A DNA stretch of 64,000 nt from Papaver somniferum (GCF_003573695.1 NC_039368.1:79746374-79810373); one strand, 5' to 3'. Shown: positions 34,241-46,867, counted from the stretch's first letter. Made by a program: numbers and translations. The notes: generated from the letters alone by a model not told the origin.

Positions 34241-37200
34241 AATTTAATTGTTTCAAAACAAAGTTAGGAAGAAAAGAACATAGTCACAATCCGTAGACAA
34301 TTTTTTTCTTTCTAAACTACCGATTAATAAAGGACATATAAATATTCTTAACCTATTTTATTTTTTGTGTCGTTCCTGATTCTTTTGGAGTCGCCCCTAA
34401 TGACGCCAGGCTATTTAATGAGATCACCAAAATCCGAAATCGAGCCTTTATATGTCATAGAAATTAACGAAACACCCCACCTCCAAACAAAGTAGAAATC
34501 ATTTTTTAGTGGGCTTTGAATAGTTTAGTCCTAGCCTTTAAGGCCTGGTACTCACTAATCCTAATTTACAAATTCACATACAATTTAGTCCATATTTAAA
34601 CGAGTTAGTCCAAATTTCGGCCGATCTAGAAAACACTTCCTTTTCTTATTTCCTTAATTATGCTTTAGATGTTTCAATTTTCTGAGAGACGTAGAAAGTG
34701 ATTTACAGAGAAGACATGTATAGAAAGAAGAACAATATCTTAACTCCATTGAAACGGAACCAAAAATCTTAACCTTCTCTTAATCTCTTACCTAAAGTGA
34801 ATGAGCATCATTTGTTGATGCAGTAATTTTAAAGAAAACCATATAAATCAGGTGAAGGTATTAGATAATATTATGCTTAAAATGTTCTCGATCTCCAACT
34901 TCGACAGAAATCTCATTTTTTGGATCGTCTTGAAGTTGAGCATACTCAATTCTAAAGATAATAACCGAATCGACTTCTCTTTTTAACATCACATCCTAAA
35001 ACTAATTTGACTTTTTTTCGTCAAACTAAGTTCCTTTAGCTCAATTGTTTGGGTTTGAGTTAGGTTTAGGTAATTTTACTTGTTCTATACTGAATTCGAT
35101 GTCGGTTTTTATCTTGCTGAATTAGTTAAAGATGTGTCGAATCAAAGATACGTGAATTAGTCAATTTCCCATCACATCTGATCACGGCCGACCAAACAGT
35201 ATCGAGTGAAAAATGAAAAATTGAATCGAAATAGAGGGCCAGGTTATAAAGGAACCTTGGATTGAAATTTCAAGGAGCCAAACAGGACCTTAGTAAGTGG
35301 TATAGTATACTGTTCAAGATTGGTGAACAATTTGTTTCTCTTCTGCGTGTCATGGGGCATATAAATAAAAAATGATGTACTAATTGAGGTCTTGTTTCCC
35401 CGTAAGTAATGCAAAACATGGTTGCCAAGTGGCTCTGAGTTTTTATAACTTATCAAGGGCAATGTCGTCATGTGGTTTCATGTTCAAAACCCCAAACAAA
35501 AGTGACAGAAAATACATCATCATCATCGTAAACCGAAGATACTTGACACACCAAGAATTGAGTTTCTAGTTCAAGGCTTCAAGCTAACTCTTAAATTTAA
35601 TAATTTTCAGAAATAATTAGGTTTATCTCTAATGGCTAATACAACAAAATTTTATCCATCCCAACCTTTCCCTATTGTTTCTTATTTTTTGATTTTATGT
35701 TCCCCGATTTTTTTCTTACAAATCTAGGTGGTAAATGCTGGTTGAATATGAGTTATCACTGGGTCGGCCCAGTGGATACCACATTCATCTTCCTCACCCG
35801 CTTTTCTTTTCAATTTCTGCTATTGCAAGTGATCAAATTTGATCAAAAATTTTCTGATATGGAACCTTCGAATGTTGTATGTATATGAAATTGAAGTGGA
35901 AATTACATTTATCAGCTGAATTTGATAGAATATTGAAAGATTTGAAAATCATTTTTCAACTGTGAATGGGTATGATGAAGAAATTGATCGATTAAGATCG
36001 ATCTAATGGCTATCTTGAAGAAGTTTTAACAGCGAATTTGTTTGTTTGGTTGTATTTGATTGAAATTTATAATCAGTTTGTTTGATTCGTGATTTCAAAA
36101 ATACCAGTTTGATTTTCTTTTGTACATTTGTTGTGACTGACAGAGGTTACATATTGCCATCACATTATCGTAATAATCACCTAAAAAAGCCATTAACTGT
36201 GTACTCAGCTGAGAAGATTTTGTAAATCTAGTTTTGCAGCACAACAGGATTAGGAAATTGAAAAGTTTCTCACAGATCTTATATATTTAAGCTTTTATTG
36301 TACTGATTTGGAGTGAAAATGAGGAATAAGTAGTAGATTTTTGATAATTACAAATCAGAGAGCTTAATGAATTTACCTTTGCTGAAGATAAGCGGAGAGA
36401 GTTCTATTACTAATGAGAAATATGATATTAGGTTAGTTAGATTGATAAGGGTTTTAAAATATTAGTTTCATTCAGATTTCAAGGCCGTAGTCGCAATTAC
36501 ACAAATGCAAGCATGTGATCTTTGAAATTCAATAGAGGACATTTTTCCAGCAGTGCATGGTTTGCAGAGTTGCGGATTTAGCTTGACACGGTATCTTGGC
36601 AGTCAGGTTACAGTCTTATAAGTGTACGTAATTGTGCACCTGTAATACAAGTATACATATTGGTGCACCTGTAATGTGGTGGTTTATAGGAGGATTTGAA
36701 GTGGTTTCAGCTTAGTATAAATAAGCTAAGAGCATCCTTAGAAATAGTAGTGCAGTTGCAACTACTAGTATAGTAATCAGAGACTTTCATGTCTTTGACA
36801 CAGGCTTTGGTCGTTCCGCCGAGCTGATGGCCTTTCTCACCTGGAAGGATAGTTAGGGGAGGATTGTTTAGAATTCTTAGGTCTGCATTTTTAGAATTTA
36901 TTGCTTCTAAGCTTTTTATACGCATGTTCTTTCGCGTCTGCCTGATCTCTTTTCTGCAAAATTATTGCTTTCCAGTGGTGGTAGTATATATCTACACATT
37001 CTGGGTCTTCTTGATTCATATTGTACTAGTGTAGAGACAGAAAAATGTAGAGTGTACTTTGTATATTAGTATAAATTTTTGTATCCAAATTTATACGATT
37101 ATCTAACTATACTAGATGGTAGAGTTGTTGGTGCATACATAGCCTTATTAGGTATTTAAATTTCACATAATGGTGTGCACTATCCTGTTTGATACGATTT

Positions 37201-39386
37201 TGAAGTACTGTGTCTAGAACAAGTTAATAAGGCTACGACATTTATATGACAGACTACAACAAGATGGAGTTTTCAGTTTCAATGCTCACTCATTAGAGGA
37301 GGGCCAACTGGTGCTGGACTTGCTGGTGAGCTTGATGTTAATTGGGGGAGGGCAAAATGGTGTTAGACTTGCTGGTGAGATTGCATTTTCTACAAGATAG
37401 GTGTATTTTCTCGTATACCAGTTATACGCGGTGCACATAAAAGTGCACTGTTTCTTTTGTGCTTGATATACGAGGAGTATATGCTTGTACACCAATTTGT
37501 ATTGGATAATTATGATTGGTAAGATTCATTAGTATTTTTAAAATTATAATGTGGTACCTGAATTCTATTTGAGGTTTGTTAGGACATTTTTTTTTGTTTG
37601 ATTTGGTTTAATAAGGGAGATGCTTATAAAGGTACCGCTTTTCTTACAGATAAATGTGACTATATATGCCCTGCTTAGCCAGCATTAAGCTAGCCATTGG
37701 CTTGAAAAACTATCTCTTTTCTGTTCTGCTTATTTTGAGCTCAAGATTAGCTTCTAGAAAAGAAGGATGTGTCATATTAATTAGATGCCATTGTTCATCA
37801 TTTGTCTCTAAAATCATGTTTTCAATAACAATATTTATGGATTTTTTGCTACTGCAGCGAGTTGACTGTTGAGTCTCAGATATACAGACCTCGTCATTAT
37901 GCTACATGGACGATTAATTCGAAGAAGACGTTCATCTACAGTTCCTGCTCAACTATCTTATGCTTAGGATGCTTTTCTGACCATGACCCTTCCTGAAGGT
38001 AAGTACTACTTAAAAGATACCACAGGAATTTCATTTGAATGTAAGGGTTGTTGAGTTGGCACTGCTCATACATTTCATATGGTTGCGGATATAGAATTTG
38101 TTTCATTTTTCCTTTTTTCTTTATGTGTTTTTGTCCTTTTGGTGACATTAATTATTTTTGTACATGAACTATAATATCCAGAACGAAATGAATTAATGCG
38201 TGGAAAATCAACAGTTGGTATAACTTATTCAGATTTAAGTAATGAGTACATAGTTAATGGTAGCATGAAATATTAAGCTGCTGCTATTACATTTTGATAT
38301 TGATTGTTAATGTGTACTTAGTTGTACACATGTAATTCTTAATGTTTACATATTGTACACATGTTGATTAGGTGGAATTTATTTAAGCACTTATTATTAT
38401 TTTCAATTAGCTGGTATTTTATTTATCGTTAGCTCAGTTTCTGATATAGAACATACTTCTTGGCAGATAGTACATATATTTTTTTGTTTTTTTTGAGATT
38501 TTATATCTTTGGTAAGTGTTTTCAATCTTGCATTTATACTGATCGACCATGAATCTCTGAGCTTTTTTACGTTTGTGCACGGAACTTGTCAGTAAAATAT
38601 TGAGCTGCAGTGATGTATCAAATTCTCATCTGTGCATCACTCAATACTACTGTATTATATACACAAATGTTTTATGGGGAGGGTGAACGGATTAGACGTC
38701 TATGACGTGATTTAGAACTCAGAAGAATTGATCATATCCCTTACCATAAAGTTGAAATGGGTGTATCCAGTAACCGTAAGAAACCATTAAATGTTTTACT
38801 TATAAATGTACATTGGTTTGAGTAGGCAGTTAATTGTGCTAGCGACATTTGTTCTTATATGTACATTGGTCTCCTAGGCTCCTAACCTTTTAATTTTTTT
38901 GGTAGAAAAGGTATTGTTTAAGCTTTCGGTGATCATGTTCTTTAAGTTGGTTCTTGTTCTCATTAGTTTTTCTTTGCGGTGTCATGTTATTTTCAATAAC
39001 AATCACTTGGTGATTTATTCATTTCGTGGATGGATTTTTATCTCCAGTCTATGCTCGTCTGTCAATTTATTTGGGTTATTTTACTTTTGTCAGTTTTGAA
39101 TTTTTCTCATGGAGTGGGTTTTCATGTGTACATAATTATACACATGTTTATTGTTACTGTGTACATAGTTGTACATCTGAAATGAATTTTGTAATTCAAC
39201 TTCAAAAAAAATATCAGTCTGGAGACTGAAATGAATTTTATAGTTGCACCTAGTAAGTTTCAGACGGACATGTGTTCAGCTCAGATCTTTCGGTTTGTTC
39301 TCTAACTTTTAAACTGACTGATCTTTTTTCGTACATTCTAGGTTGCTTGTTGGGAAATCCAAATGAATATTGGTTGCCAGGGTAAG
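34241..39386. other. Gene-poor segment with dispersed GTGTACA palindromes
   Basis: No supported gene. Left-end sequence at 34510-34640 contains TTTAGTCC/GTTAGTCC subrepeats and GGCCGA. Palindromic GTGTAC...GTACAC or GTGCAC pairs occur near 36620, 36655, 38310, 38345, 39125 and 39160. A short direct duplication of GGAGGGC(C/A)AA(C/A)TGGTG...CTTGCTGGTGAG lies at about 37298-37380. A conserved-looking segment at 36543-36611 recurs at 43376-43444. The block may be the left part of one old DNA element continued at 42143. Confidence 0.4.
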
Positions 39387-42137
39387 TGGTGGGCCCGGAG
39401 ATGTGTGAAAATTAAGCGCAATAAAAACGGGCCTACAGTAATACCGCAAGTGCACGGTCGTCGGTTGTAGCTCGTGCAAGTACGGGTCGATCCACAGAGA
39501 CTGGGTATGTTTGGAGTTTCTAACTATTTTGGGTTTCTAAATTGCTAATGGGCTTTGAGTACCAAAGGGTTTTGAATATCAATGGGCTTTGAATAACTTT
39601 GAAGCTTTTGCTTTCACAATAAGAGCAAGATGGGCTTTGATTAACTGTGAAGCAGTTTGGGCCTTTGATGGACTGAACTGGGCTAGGTAACCTAGTAATG
39701 AGCTGGGCTTTGAGATTAACTGTGAAGCCTTTGGGCTTGTAGTGAACTGGGCCTTGGATATGAACTAAACTTTGGTCTTAGCTGAGCCAAGCTCAGTTGC
39801 AACAGCAGCAGTGCAAAGGGCAGGTGCTCAGCAGGGAAAGGGAGAGCAGGAGCTGTGCAGGCAGACAAGGTAAAGCAGGCTCTAGGCAGACAGGGCACTA
39901 AGTCATACAGGGCCAAGGATGGCATTTACAATGACATGTACAAAGAAAAAGTGACAATGGTATATACATGGAAGCAACACAGGGCAAAAGGATGCAAATT
40001 TACAATGGCATGGCAGTGATAAATCAAAGGCAATGGCCAAGGGCCAAAGGCAAAGGAAGAACAGGGCACAAAACAGTTATAAAAACAGCTATAAAAACAG
40101 TGATAAGAAGCCACAAAAACAGATAGATAACAAAGAAGAACAGGAAAGATGCTAGGCAGTGGCTGTTTTTTGGTTAAATCCTTGTCCCTAATGGAGCTAG
40201 GTGGAGGTTCTAGCCTGCCTATGTTCCAGGGCATACATAAATGGAATGGAAGGAGAAGAAGCTTGTCCAACTGTTTTACTCCTAGCATTGACTGTCTTTT
40301 AACAGCACAATCAATCACAAGCAACAATGGACACTAAATTCCTCCATTTCTCAATCAGCTCAATTTACATGAATTCTAACCTAAACTTCCACCACTAACA
40401 GTGAACAAACTTAACATTTGAGGAACTAAACATTAAACACTAAACATAACAGTGAACTATTGAGAAAACAGCAATGAAGGGAGACAGTAAACAAGAGTGA
40501 TGAAAGAACACTAGGATGTTGAATCCACCATTAACCTAAGGGATATTCTACTCACAGCTAAGATAATTACCAAAGTGCTAACTGTCTGATTAAAGCACAA
40601 CTAGTCTAAGGGCTTAGCAACACTGAACATGAGCTGCACATGATGAAGACTATCTCAGCTGGTTCATAATTTCATCTAGTCCTAGCATTTGGGATTCAGA
40701 ACATACATAACAGAAACAGTACAGAACATGATACAAATATTACAGAAACATAACATAACAGGAGACATGAAACATAACATGGATAGCAACAGCACATTAC
40801 ATCAAATGGAGAAACTGAACAATACACAGAACATGGAAAAACATGGATAGCAAAACAGTGAAGAACAAAGGATAAAAACAGAGCATAAAATGGAATTTTT
40901 TACAGAACTCACAGTTCTGGACACACTGGCTAATCCAGGCATACCCAACAACACTTACATCAGTTCTATTTATACCCAAAAATCCCAATTTGGGTTCAGA
41001 CCCTGTTTTCCCCAAATTCCCGAAATACACAGTGGACCTAGGGTTTCGACAAATTAGGGGAATGGTTTAATTACTTACCCTATTTCACTCACTCTCCTCC
41101 TCCCAATTCTCTCTCAACAGAATTAGGGTCCATATACAAAAAAACCCCAAATTGACAGTAGACTAGGGTTTTGATTTTCGAACTTACCAAACGTGATAAG
41201 ACGAGTCCGTCTTCAACCCATGCTTCTTCTCCCTTCTCTGATCCTTCCCATGCCTTCAATTTCTCTTTCTAGCTCGACATATTTCACTAATCTCTCCTCT
41301 AGGGTTTCTGAAAAGGAAGAGAGAATGGTGAAATAGGTAGGTAGAAGGGTAGGATAATGATGGGTTTCGATTGGTGAGAGCCATGATGGCTTTTGGTGGT
41401 TGTGGCAGAGGTATGGTGGTGCTAATGGAACTGGCGAGGGAGAAGGTGTTTCTGCAGAGGAATGGGGGAGAAGAAGTCGATGGGAATGATGGAGGGTATG
41501 TTTGGTTAAGGTATAGGCATTAGGTACTAGAGTGTTGGTCGTGTGTAGCGGATTTTGATGTTTGTGAGGGGAATCCGTAGGATGATAGGATGAGGGAAAG
41601 ATCCAATGACGTGATGTGAATGGATGTGGAGCGACCGTCGGATGCCTGATACAACAAAACTGACGGCTCAAGATGGAGTTAGGTGCTGTAGTGTTGGTCA
41701 GGAATTTCAGACTTTGATGTACTGGCGATGCTGCGACCGTAGGATGCTGAGATGATCCAATCTGACGGCTAGAAAGGGAAAACGGGTATGGATTTTGGGT
41801 GAGGGTTTTGGGACTTGGGTATGCCAAGCCCATATCTTCTTTAAGAACAATTCTTCCTCTTCAAGCCCACTTGTAGCCTTTTGGTCTTGTGCACAACATT
41901 CTTCGCGGCTTCCTTGTGTAATTCCTCCCGGCTTTTCACTACTTTTCTGCTCTTTTCTCTCCGCTATTCATCCAAACTTTATTTATTACCTAAAAATGCA
42001 AAATTAATTAATAAAAATATTTATTCTTGAAAACAATGAAAATACAGAATATGGGATAAAATGTAGAATTAATGCACAAAAGATGAGTTAAATGCCAAGA
42101 AAAATATATAGAAATATGCACTTTTTAGCACTCATCA
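39387..42137 (-). mobile_element. Intact solo LTR (2751 bp) with GTAAG target duplication
   Basis: Flanked by GTAAG at 39382-39386 and 42138-42142. Plus-strand ends are TGGTGGGCCCGGAG and TAGCACTCATCA. The minus-strand start TGATGAGTGCTAAAAAGTGC is a common beginning of plant gypsy LTRs, which sets the orientation. The other end holds the GTACTTGCACGAGC and CGTGCACTTGCGG segments (minus strand) typical of the U5 side. No interior, primer site or second LTR exists between the target duplications. It is a product of LTR-LTR recombination. A 206-codon open frame on the minus strand (41213-41833) is Pro/Ser/His-rich leader sequence, not a gene. Confidence 0.85.
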
Positions 42138-42142
42138 GTAAG

Positions 42143-44505
42143 CAAGCTAATGAATTGAGATGAATATCTACAATGATCTCCCCATAAGCTGTCATCTGAT
42201 CCTAACCTCGATGAAGCTGCTCAAGGTCTGCTTTTGGTGAGTTGAACTCAAATTGTGATTGCACGTTGTGACAAATATCACATGATATTCTAATCATGTA
42301 CCTAAACTTTGTATGTGTAAACAACAAAATAAAATGCCACTTGAATTGGTTTAGCAAATCATGTATACCAGGTTAGTGCTCAACAGCTATTTAAGAGTCG
42401 CCGACTGTTTGTTGTCACAGAAATTACATGTGTACATATTGGTACACATGTAATATAAGTGTACATTGTTGTACACGTGTGACAGAAATACATGTGTAGA
42501 TAATATCCCTCCTTAGGACTCCTAATCAAATTTTAGTGAATAATCTCATTTCTTGGATGTCGAATCAATGGTGCTATGAGTTTTTGAATGTTGGTTATGT
42601 TAGAAATTACATGTAATACACCTACAATATAAGTGTACATTGTGGTACACATGTGACAGAAATTACATATGTACGTAATAGTACACCTTAATGAACATAA
42701 TGTTACTCATCATTTCTTGTAATGTAAATCTAGGAACACAATGTGTTTGTTAAAAATTTTAAGGGCTGTAAATTGCAAGGAGAGACATGTAGTCCAGAGG
42801 TAGTGGTGAAAGGCCTAGTATTTGTTGAGAAGGTACTCTCTCTCTCACACGCACAATCTAGCTCATAAGGATGATTAGCATTTTAAACGTGAAAATATGG
42901 TACAACCAAATATCATTGTAAAAGTGTTAACCATACTTGTATCGTTTTAGAATTTCTCATATATGATTGGTTTCGTATCATTTGTGCATTTTTATTCACT
43001 AATTCTTCTTTCTCGAAGCCAAAATATTGAAGCAGCATATTTTGCCAAGGCTCAGTAGTGTTTGCATGGCTGTACGTTTAGAACATTATGTCTCTAGCAC
43101 TTCTGTATGTTGTTTTATTACTACCGTTATGGACTCCGATGCTTGTTTTTCTTTTAATTTTTGTTTGATGAACTCTTTTGTTACTCACAGGCTGTATGCA
43201 CAGAAAGATCATAGAATATCAAGATGTTTGTTTTAAGTAAAAGGAGGAAGATTTTGAGATGTTGGCGGCCAAGGTAATGAAGAAGGAAACATACAAGAAC
43301 AGGTCAGTCTTACATAATACTCAGAAGAATTATACTGTGTAAGCCTAGTGAGCTTCTTAAATCCAATAATGGATGCTTTTCTAGCAGTACATTGTTTGCA
43401 GAGTTGCCGATTTAGCTTGATGTTGTCTCTTGGCATTCAGGTTACCATCATTCTATAAGTGTACATACTGTTGCACCTGTAACAAGATGAGTGCAGGTGG
43501 ATTTCACTGCCATTCTCATCCTAGAAACAAGCCTTTTTTAGGATGGTGGATTTCGCTGCCATTCCCATCCTAGAAACAAGCCTATTTTATTTTTCCTTGA
43601 CCAAACCCAAGATAAACATACCTATCATTTTTACTAAACTCTAAATAAAAAATATCCTATCTTTGTGAAATAGATGAGTACCTAGTTCTATAAGAGCGTG
43701 CAACTAGTATTATGAAGGTGCCTTTGTATGGTGAAATTGTTAACATAACTTTGGCCTTTGGGTTTCTTCTGCATTTTTTATATTATGGGACTAATCTGAT
43801 TGCCTTTATTTGTTATGAAGAGGGAAGAAATATCATAACTGGTTCAGTGGGCTAGGATGTCTCATTTGGAACAACTGCAAACACATCGAATTTTCCATGA
43901 TTAGACTAAGTAATTCATGCGAAGGTGGCAGCAGAGTTGGAGCTGCAATTGTTTTTGGGGATGCACATGCTAAATTATCAGGTGCACTTGAGACACTGGC
44001 AACAGATACAACTGATGATTTCAGTGTGCATCAGGATGAGCCTTATTAGAGTACACCAATGGGTGGATTCGCTTACTTATATGAGGCTAAGATTTTGCTT
44101 AGGTGGGCGATTTAAGTTGCATGTTGTGTACAAACCGGTGCATTTTGTCTACTCTTTGGATTTTCTAGATTTTTGTAGATGTGTACATATTTGTACACTA
44201 GTGTAAACTAAGATTTAAAAAAAACAAAATGAAATTTATATAGTCATGTGGGTATACTTTTTGTAGATCTCGGAAAAAACTTTCCAAATATATAAAATTT
44301 GTGAATTTTGGATGAGTTGTTCAAAAGATAAATTGGATTTTAATCATGAGTCATTTTGCACTAAATTGTAAATCACTAAGGATATTTGTGTATTTTTCAT
44401 ATTTTAAATTATTTTTGGACTAATCTGTATCTAGTTAACTCGGCCAAGACTAAATTGTATTTTTTGACTCGTTTTTGGACTAAACGGTATTTTTTTCCCA
44501 GACAA
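42143..44505. other. Continuation of the gene-poor GTGTACA segment
   Basis: It resumes exactly where 39381 broke off. More GTGTACA/TGTACAC pairs lie near 42425, 42465, 42640, 42670, 43460 and 44180. A ~51-base tandem duplication (GGTGGATTTC(A/G)CTGCCATTC) covers 43496-43585. The right end (44400-44490), read inverted, gives GTTTAGTCCAAAAACGAGT, AATTTAGTCTTGGCCGA and GATTAGTCC. These resemble the TTTAGTCC/GGCCGA cluster at 34520-34625. One coding-like remnant is listed separately. Confidence 0.4.
43822..44121 (+). pseudogene. Unrecognised coding-like remnant
   Basis: One frame reads GKKYHNWFSGLGCLIWNNCK, MIRLSNSCEGGSRVG, AAIVFGDAHAKLSGALETLA and TDTTDDFSVHQDEPY, then a TAG at 44047-44049. It continues STPMGGFAYLYEAKILLRWAI to a stop near 44121. 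The composition is that of a real soluble protein, and the frame survives ~100 codons with only one stop. I do not recognise the family. It lies inside the GTGTACA-rich block, so it could be a captured host exon or a fragment of an element-encoded protein. Confidence 0.4.
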
Positions 44506-44652
44506 ATTGATAGCTATTGCAGCAGCCATGAGATATTAGGACAAAGTCAGCTGTCTATATAGAGGAAGTGTGTTTTGGTGGTCTCCCAACAGAGATTTTT
44601 GAACAGTGAGGATCAAAAGTTGGTGACATCATCCATTTAGGATGTATGGTCA

Positions 44653-44687
44653 CCAATAAGCCTTACATGTCACATCTTTATATATAC
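44653..44687 (+). promoter_or_regulatory. TIM14 core promoter: CCAAT and TATA
   Basis: CCAAT at 44653-44657 and TTTATATATAC at 44677-44687 lie upstream of a presumed start near 44710. The leader then contains a six-codon upstream frame (ATG 44778 to TGA) before the coding start. Confidence 0.5.
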
Positions 44688-44829
44688 TCATCACCCACCT
44701 TCTTTGTTCATTTCTGGTATTCTGGTTCTGTGAAAAACAAAATTAAACAAAACCACAGAAACCCTAAAAATAAATAAATGAGATTTTCATTTTGATTCGA
44801 TAAACCCTGATAAAACCCTTGATCAGTGG

Positions 44830-46867
44830 ATGCCAGTTTCACAGGAGAACAACATGGTAAGTTTCAATTCATTCATTTCTTATTGTTATTCATTTCCCAT
44901 GTATTTTTCTTTTTAGTTTATAGCTAAGGTTGTTTGATTGATTTGAGAGTACAGTATTAGTTTTTGATAATAAATGAAAAAAGGGTGAGATTTTTAGGTG
45001 ATTTTCAGGTTTGATTCTTGAGGGTAATTAGGGATTATGGATTTAATCTTCATTAGGAATTTAATGATGGAACCCATATAGTTGATTAATTGATTTTAGT
45101 ATATGTTAAAATGAACTTGATTTTCACTAATATTTTGGGGAATAGTTAATTCTTGTTGCAAAGAAATGAAACGATGAAAAAGGGTGAAAATTTTAGGTGT
45201 TTTGAAGTTTAGGGATTCAGGGTCATTGATTGATTTTTTTTTTTTGGGAGACTTAAATCATGAACCTTGTGCCTAGTTGGATCTGATTATGTTTTGGCAT
45301 GTATACTCTTTATGGGTCTTTAGGGATTTATTTTTTTTTGGGTAAATGAAAATCGGTTTGATTGTATATGTGGAGAATCAATGCTAGGTTAAGTTTCGAA
45401 TGTTCGCCACTTAATTCAAATAGAAGTTATCGGCATGAACTTGCTCTGGTCAGCTCTCTCTGAAAATGTTGATGAACTTCATTTTGAAGTTTATCTTTTG
45501 AAACTAGGTGCAAGAAATTATATAGCTGATTGATATCTTTGTCTACATTAGCTACAGCTGAGTTTTAGTGGTGCATGAAGCCATGAGGGAGTATTCTGTT
45601 TCTGTTTCCTTCAAATCGAGCAAAATTAGGGAATAAAAAGTTTATGTTTACTTCAATATCTCAAAAGATCCTAGTGAGCATGCAATTCCTAAAGGAGACG
45701 CACCTGCAATTCCTAATCTTATCTGTTAGTGGTATAATCCATAAATCATGAAAATCGGATTGGTATGGAAGAGATGGCAGATGATATCCCCGAGAGTGTT
45801 TCACCACGTGTTTAGGACCAGATGCTTTAGATGAAGGAGTTGTATCGTGCAGTTTTAGTAAACTACCTGATAACACTTTCTGAAACGATATAGTGGACTG
45901 GGGGTTACCTGAACACACCAGAATAATATGCTTACGTTGTGAAAAGCTCTTTATTCAGCTCAAAATAGTAATTGAATGCAAGTTTGATTTTCATCGTTTA
46001 GTTTTTTGGTTTCCTTCACGACCTGGGACATGATACTTTGTTTTATTTAGTAGCAGGAGTTAAGGTTTGATTAACCCAACCCGGAAATGTATTAGTGATT
46101 CAAGCAAGAGAAAACTTGGATGCAAACAAAAAGAGAAAAGCAAAACCTTTAGATTCCTTGATATTGCTGACTGTCTTTTCAGGACTGCTAAAGGCCGGAA
46201 CCAGTTTTGCTAGGGCTGGTACCAATCCAAATTCCAATGGCCAGGATTCTGTTGTTTTATATGGATTGGTATCAGCCCTAGCAAAACTGGTACCCGCCTT
46301 TAGCAATTGTGGTCTTTTTACTCTATTTTAGTTGGTTTTTGTCCGTGGTTCTTCTTTGTTTTGGTGGATGCTTTTTATGAATCTGTTTTCTCTTCTTTTT
46401 GGTGTGGGTTAACTTTTGATGTTGGAACAGGCTACACCGTTTATTGCAGGACTTACTGTAGCTGCTGCTGCTCTTGCTGGTAGATATGGTGTTCAAGCTT
46501 GGCACGCGTTCAAAACACGACCAGCAACAGCTAGAATGCGGAAATTCTACGATGGTGGTTTTCAACCGACAATGACGAAGAGAGAAGCAGCTCTTATTCT
46601 TGGCCTCAGGTAAACACCAAACTAGACAGGATTTCTAATAGGACAAACAGGAAAGGATTGATCTTGTAATTTCATATATGGACTTGTCATGAGTTGTACG
46701 GTTTTGGCAGGGAGAGTGCACCTCCAGATAAAGTTAAGGAAGCACATAGAAAAGTGATGGTGGCTAATCATCCAGATGCTGGAGGAAGCCATTATCTTGC
46801 TTCCAAAATTAACGAAGCTAAAGATATGATGCTTGGAAAGACAAAGAACAGTGGATCGGCATTTTGA
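44830..46867 (+). CDS. TIM14: Mitochondrial import motor subunit TIM14/PAM18 (J protein)
   Basis: Three exons: 44830-44856, 46431-46609, 46711-46867, all with GT/AG introns. TIM14 sits in the mitochondrial inner membrane and stimulates the ATPase of matrix mtHsp70 at the TIM23 channel. From ATG 44854 the protein is 112 residues, the length of the Arabidopsis orthologue. It begins [20 protein letters not shown], a membrane helix. [20 protein letters not shown] follows, then the J-domain HPD motif in [20 protein letters not shown], and it ends KTKNSGSAF. The first intron falls right after the ATG. An in-frame ATG at 44830 would add MPVSQENN; I start the feature there to include it, but the 44854 start fits the family better. 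Intron 1 (1574 bp) holds a strong hairpin. Confidence 0.95.
46186..46305. repeat. Near-perfect 44-nt inverted repeat in TIM14 intron 1
   Basis: Arms are 46186-46229 (TGCTAAAGGCCGGAACCAGT...) and 46262-46305 (...CCCGCCTTTAGCA), with a 32-nt loop. Only three of 44 positions mismatch. The transcript of either strand would fold into a long hairpin. It could be a small foldback MITE or a young miRNA-type precursor. No clear target duplication flanks it (AC/AT). Confidence 0.8.

Noticed and set aside
34020..34256. Repetitive open frames on both strands (SFMMF...YRLTIG, HHETT..CQSVG)
   Set aside because: They are translations of the palindromic CAATCGGTAG minisatellite.
39926..40327. 133-codon minus-strand frame inside the solo LTR
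   Set aside because: Composition (Cys/Phe/Tyr-rich) reflects the complement of a CAAAAACAG-repetitive stretch; there is no domain and it lies wholly within the LTR.
41213..41833. 206-codon minus-strand frame
   Set aside because: It lies inside the solo LTR on its sense strand, is Pro/Ser/His/Thr-rich and has no domain. It is untranslated leader-like LTR sequence.
46095..46331. Mirror-image open frames on both strands in TIM14 intron 1
   Set aside because: Both translations ([10 protein letters not shown]... and its near copy) are by-products of the inverted repeat, not proteins.
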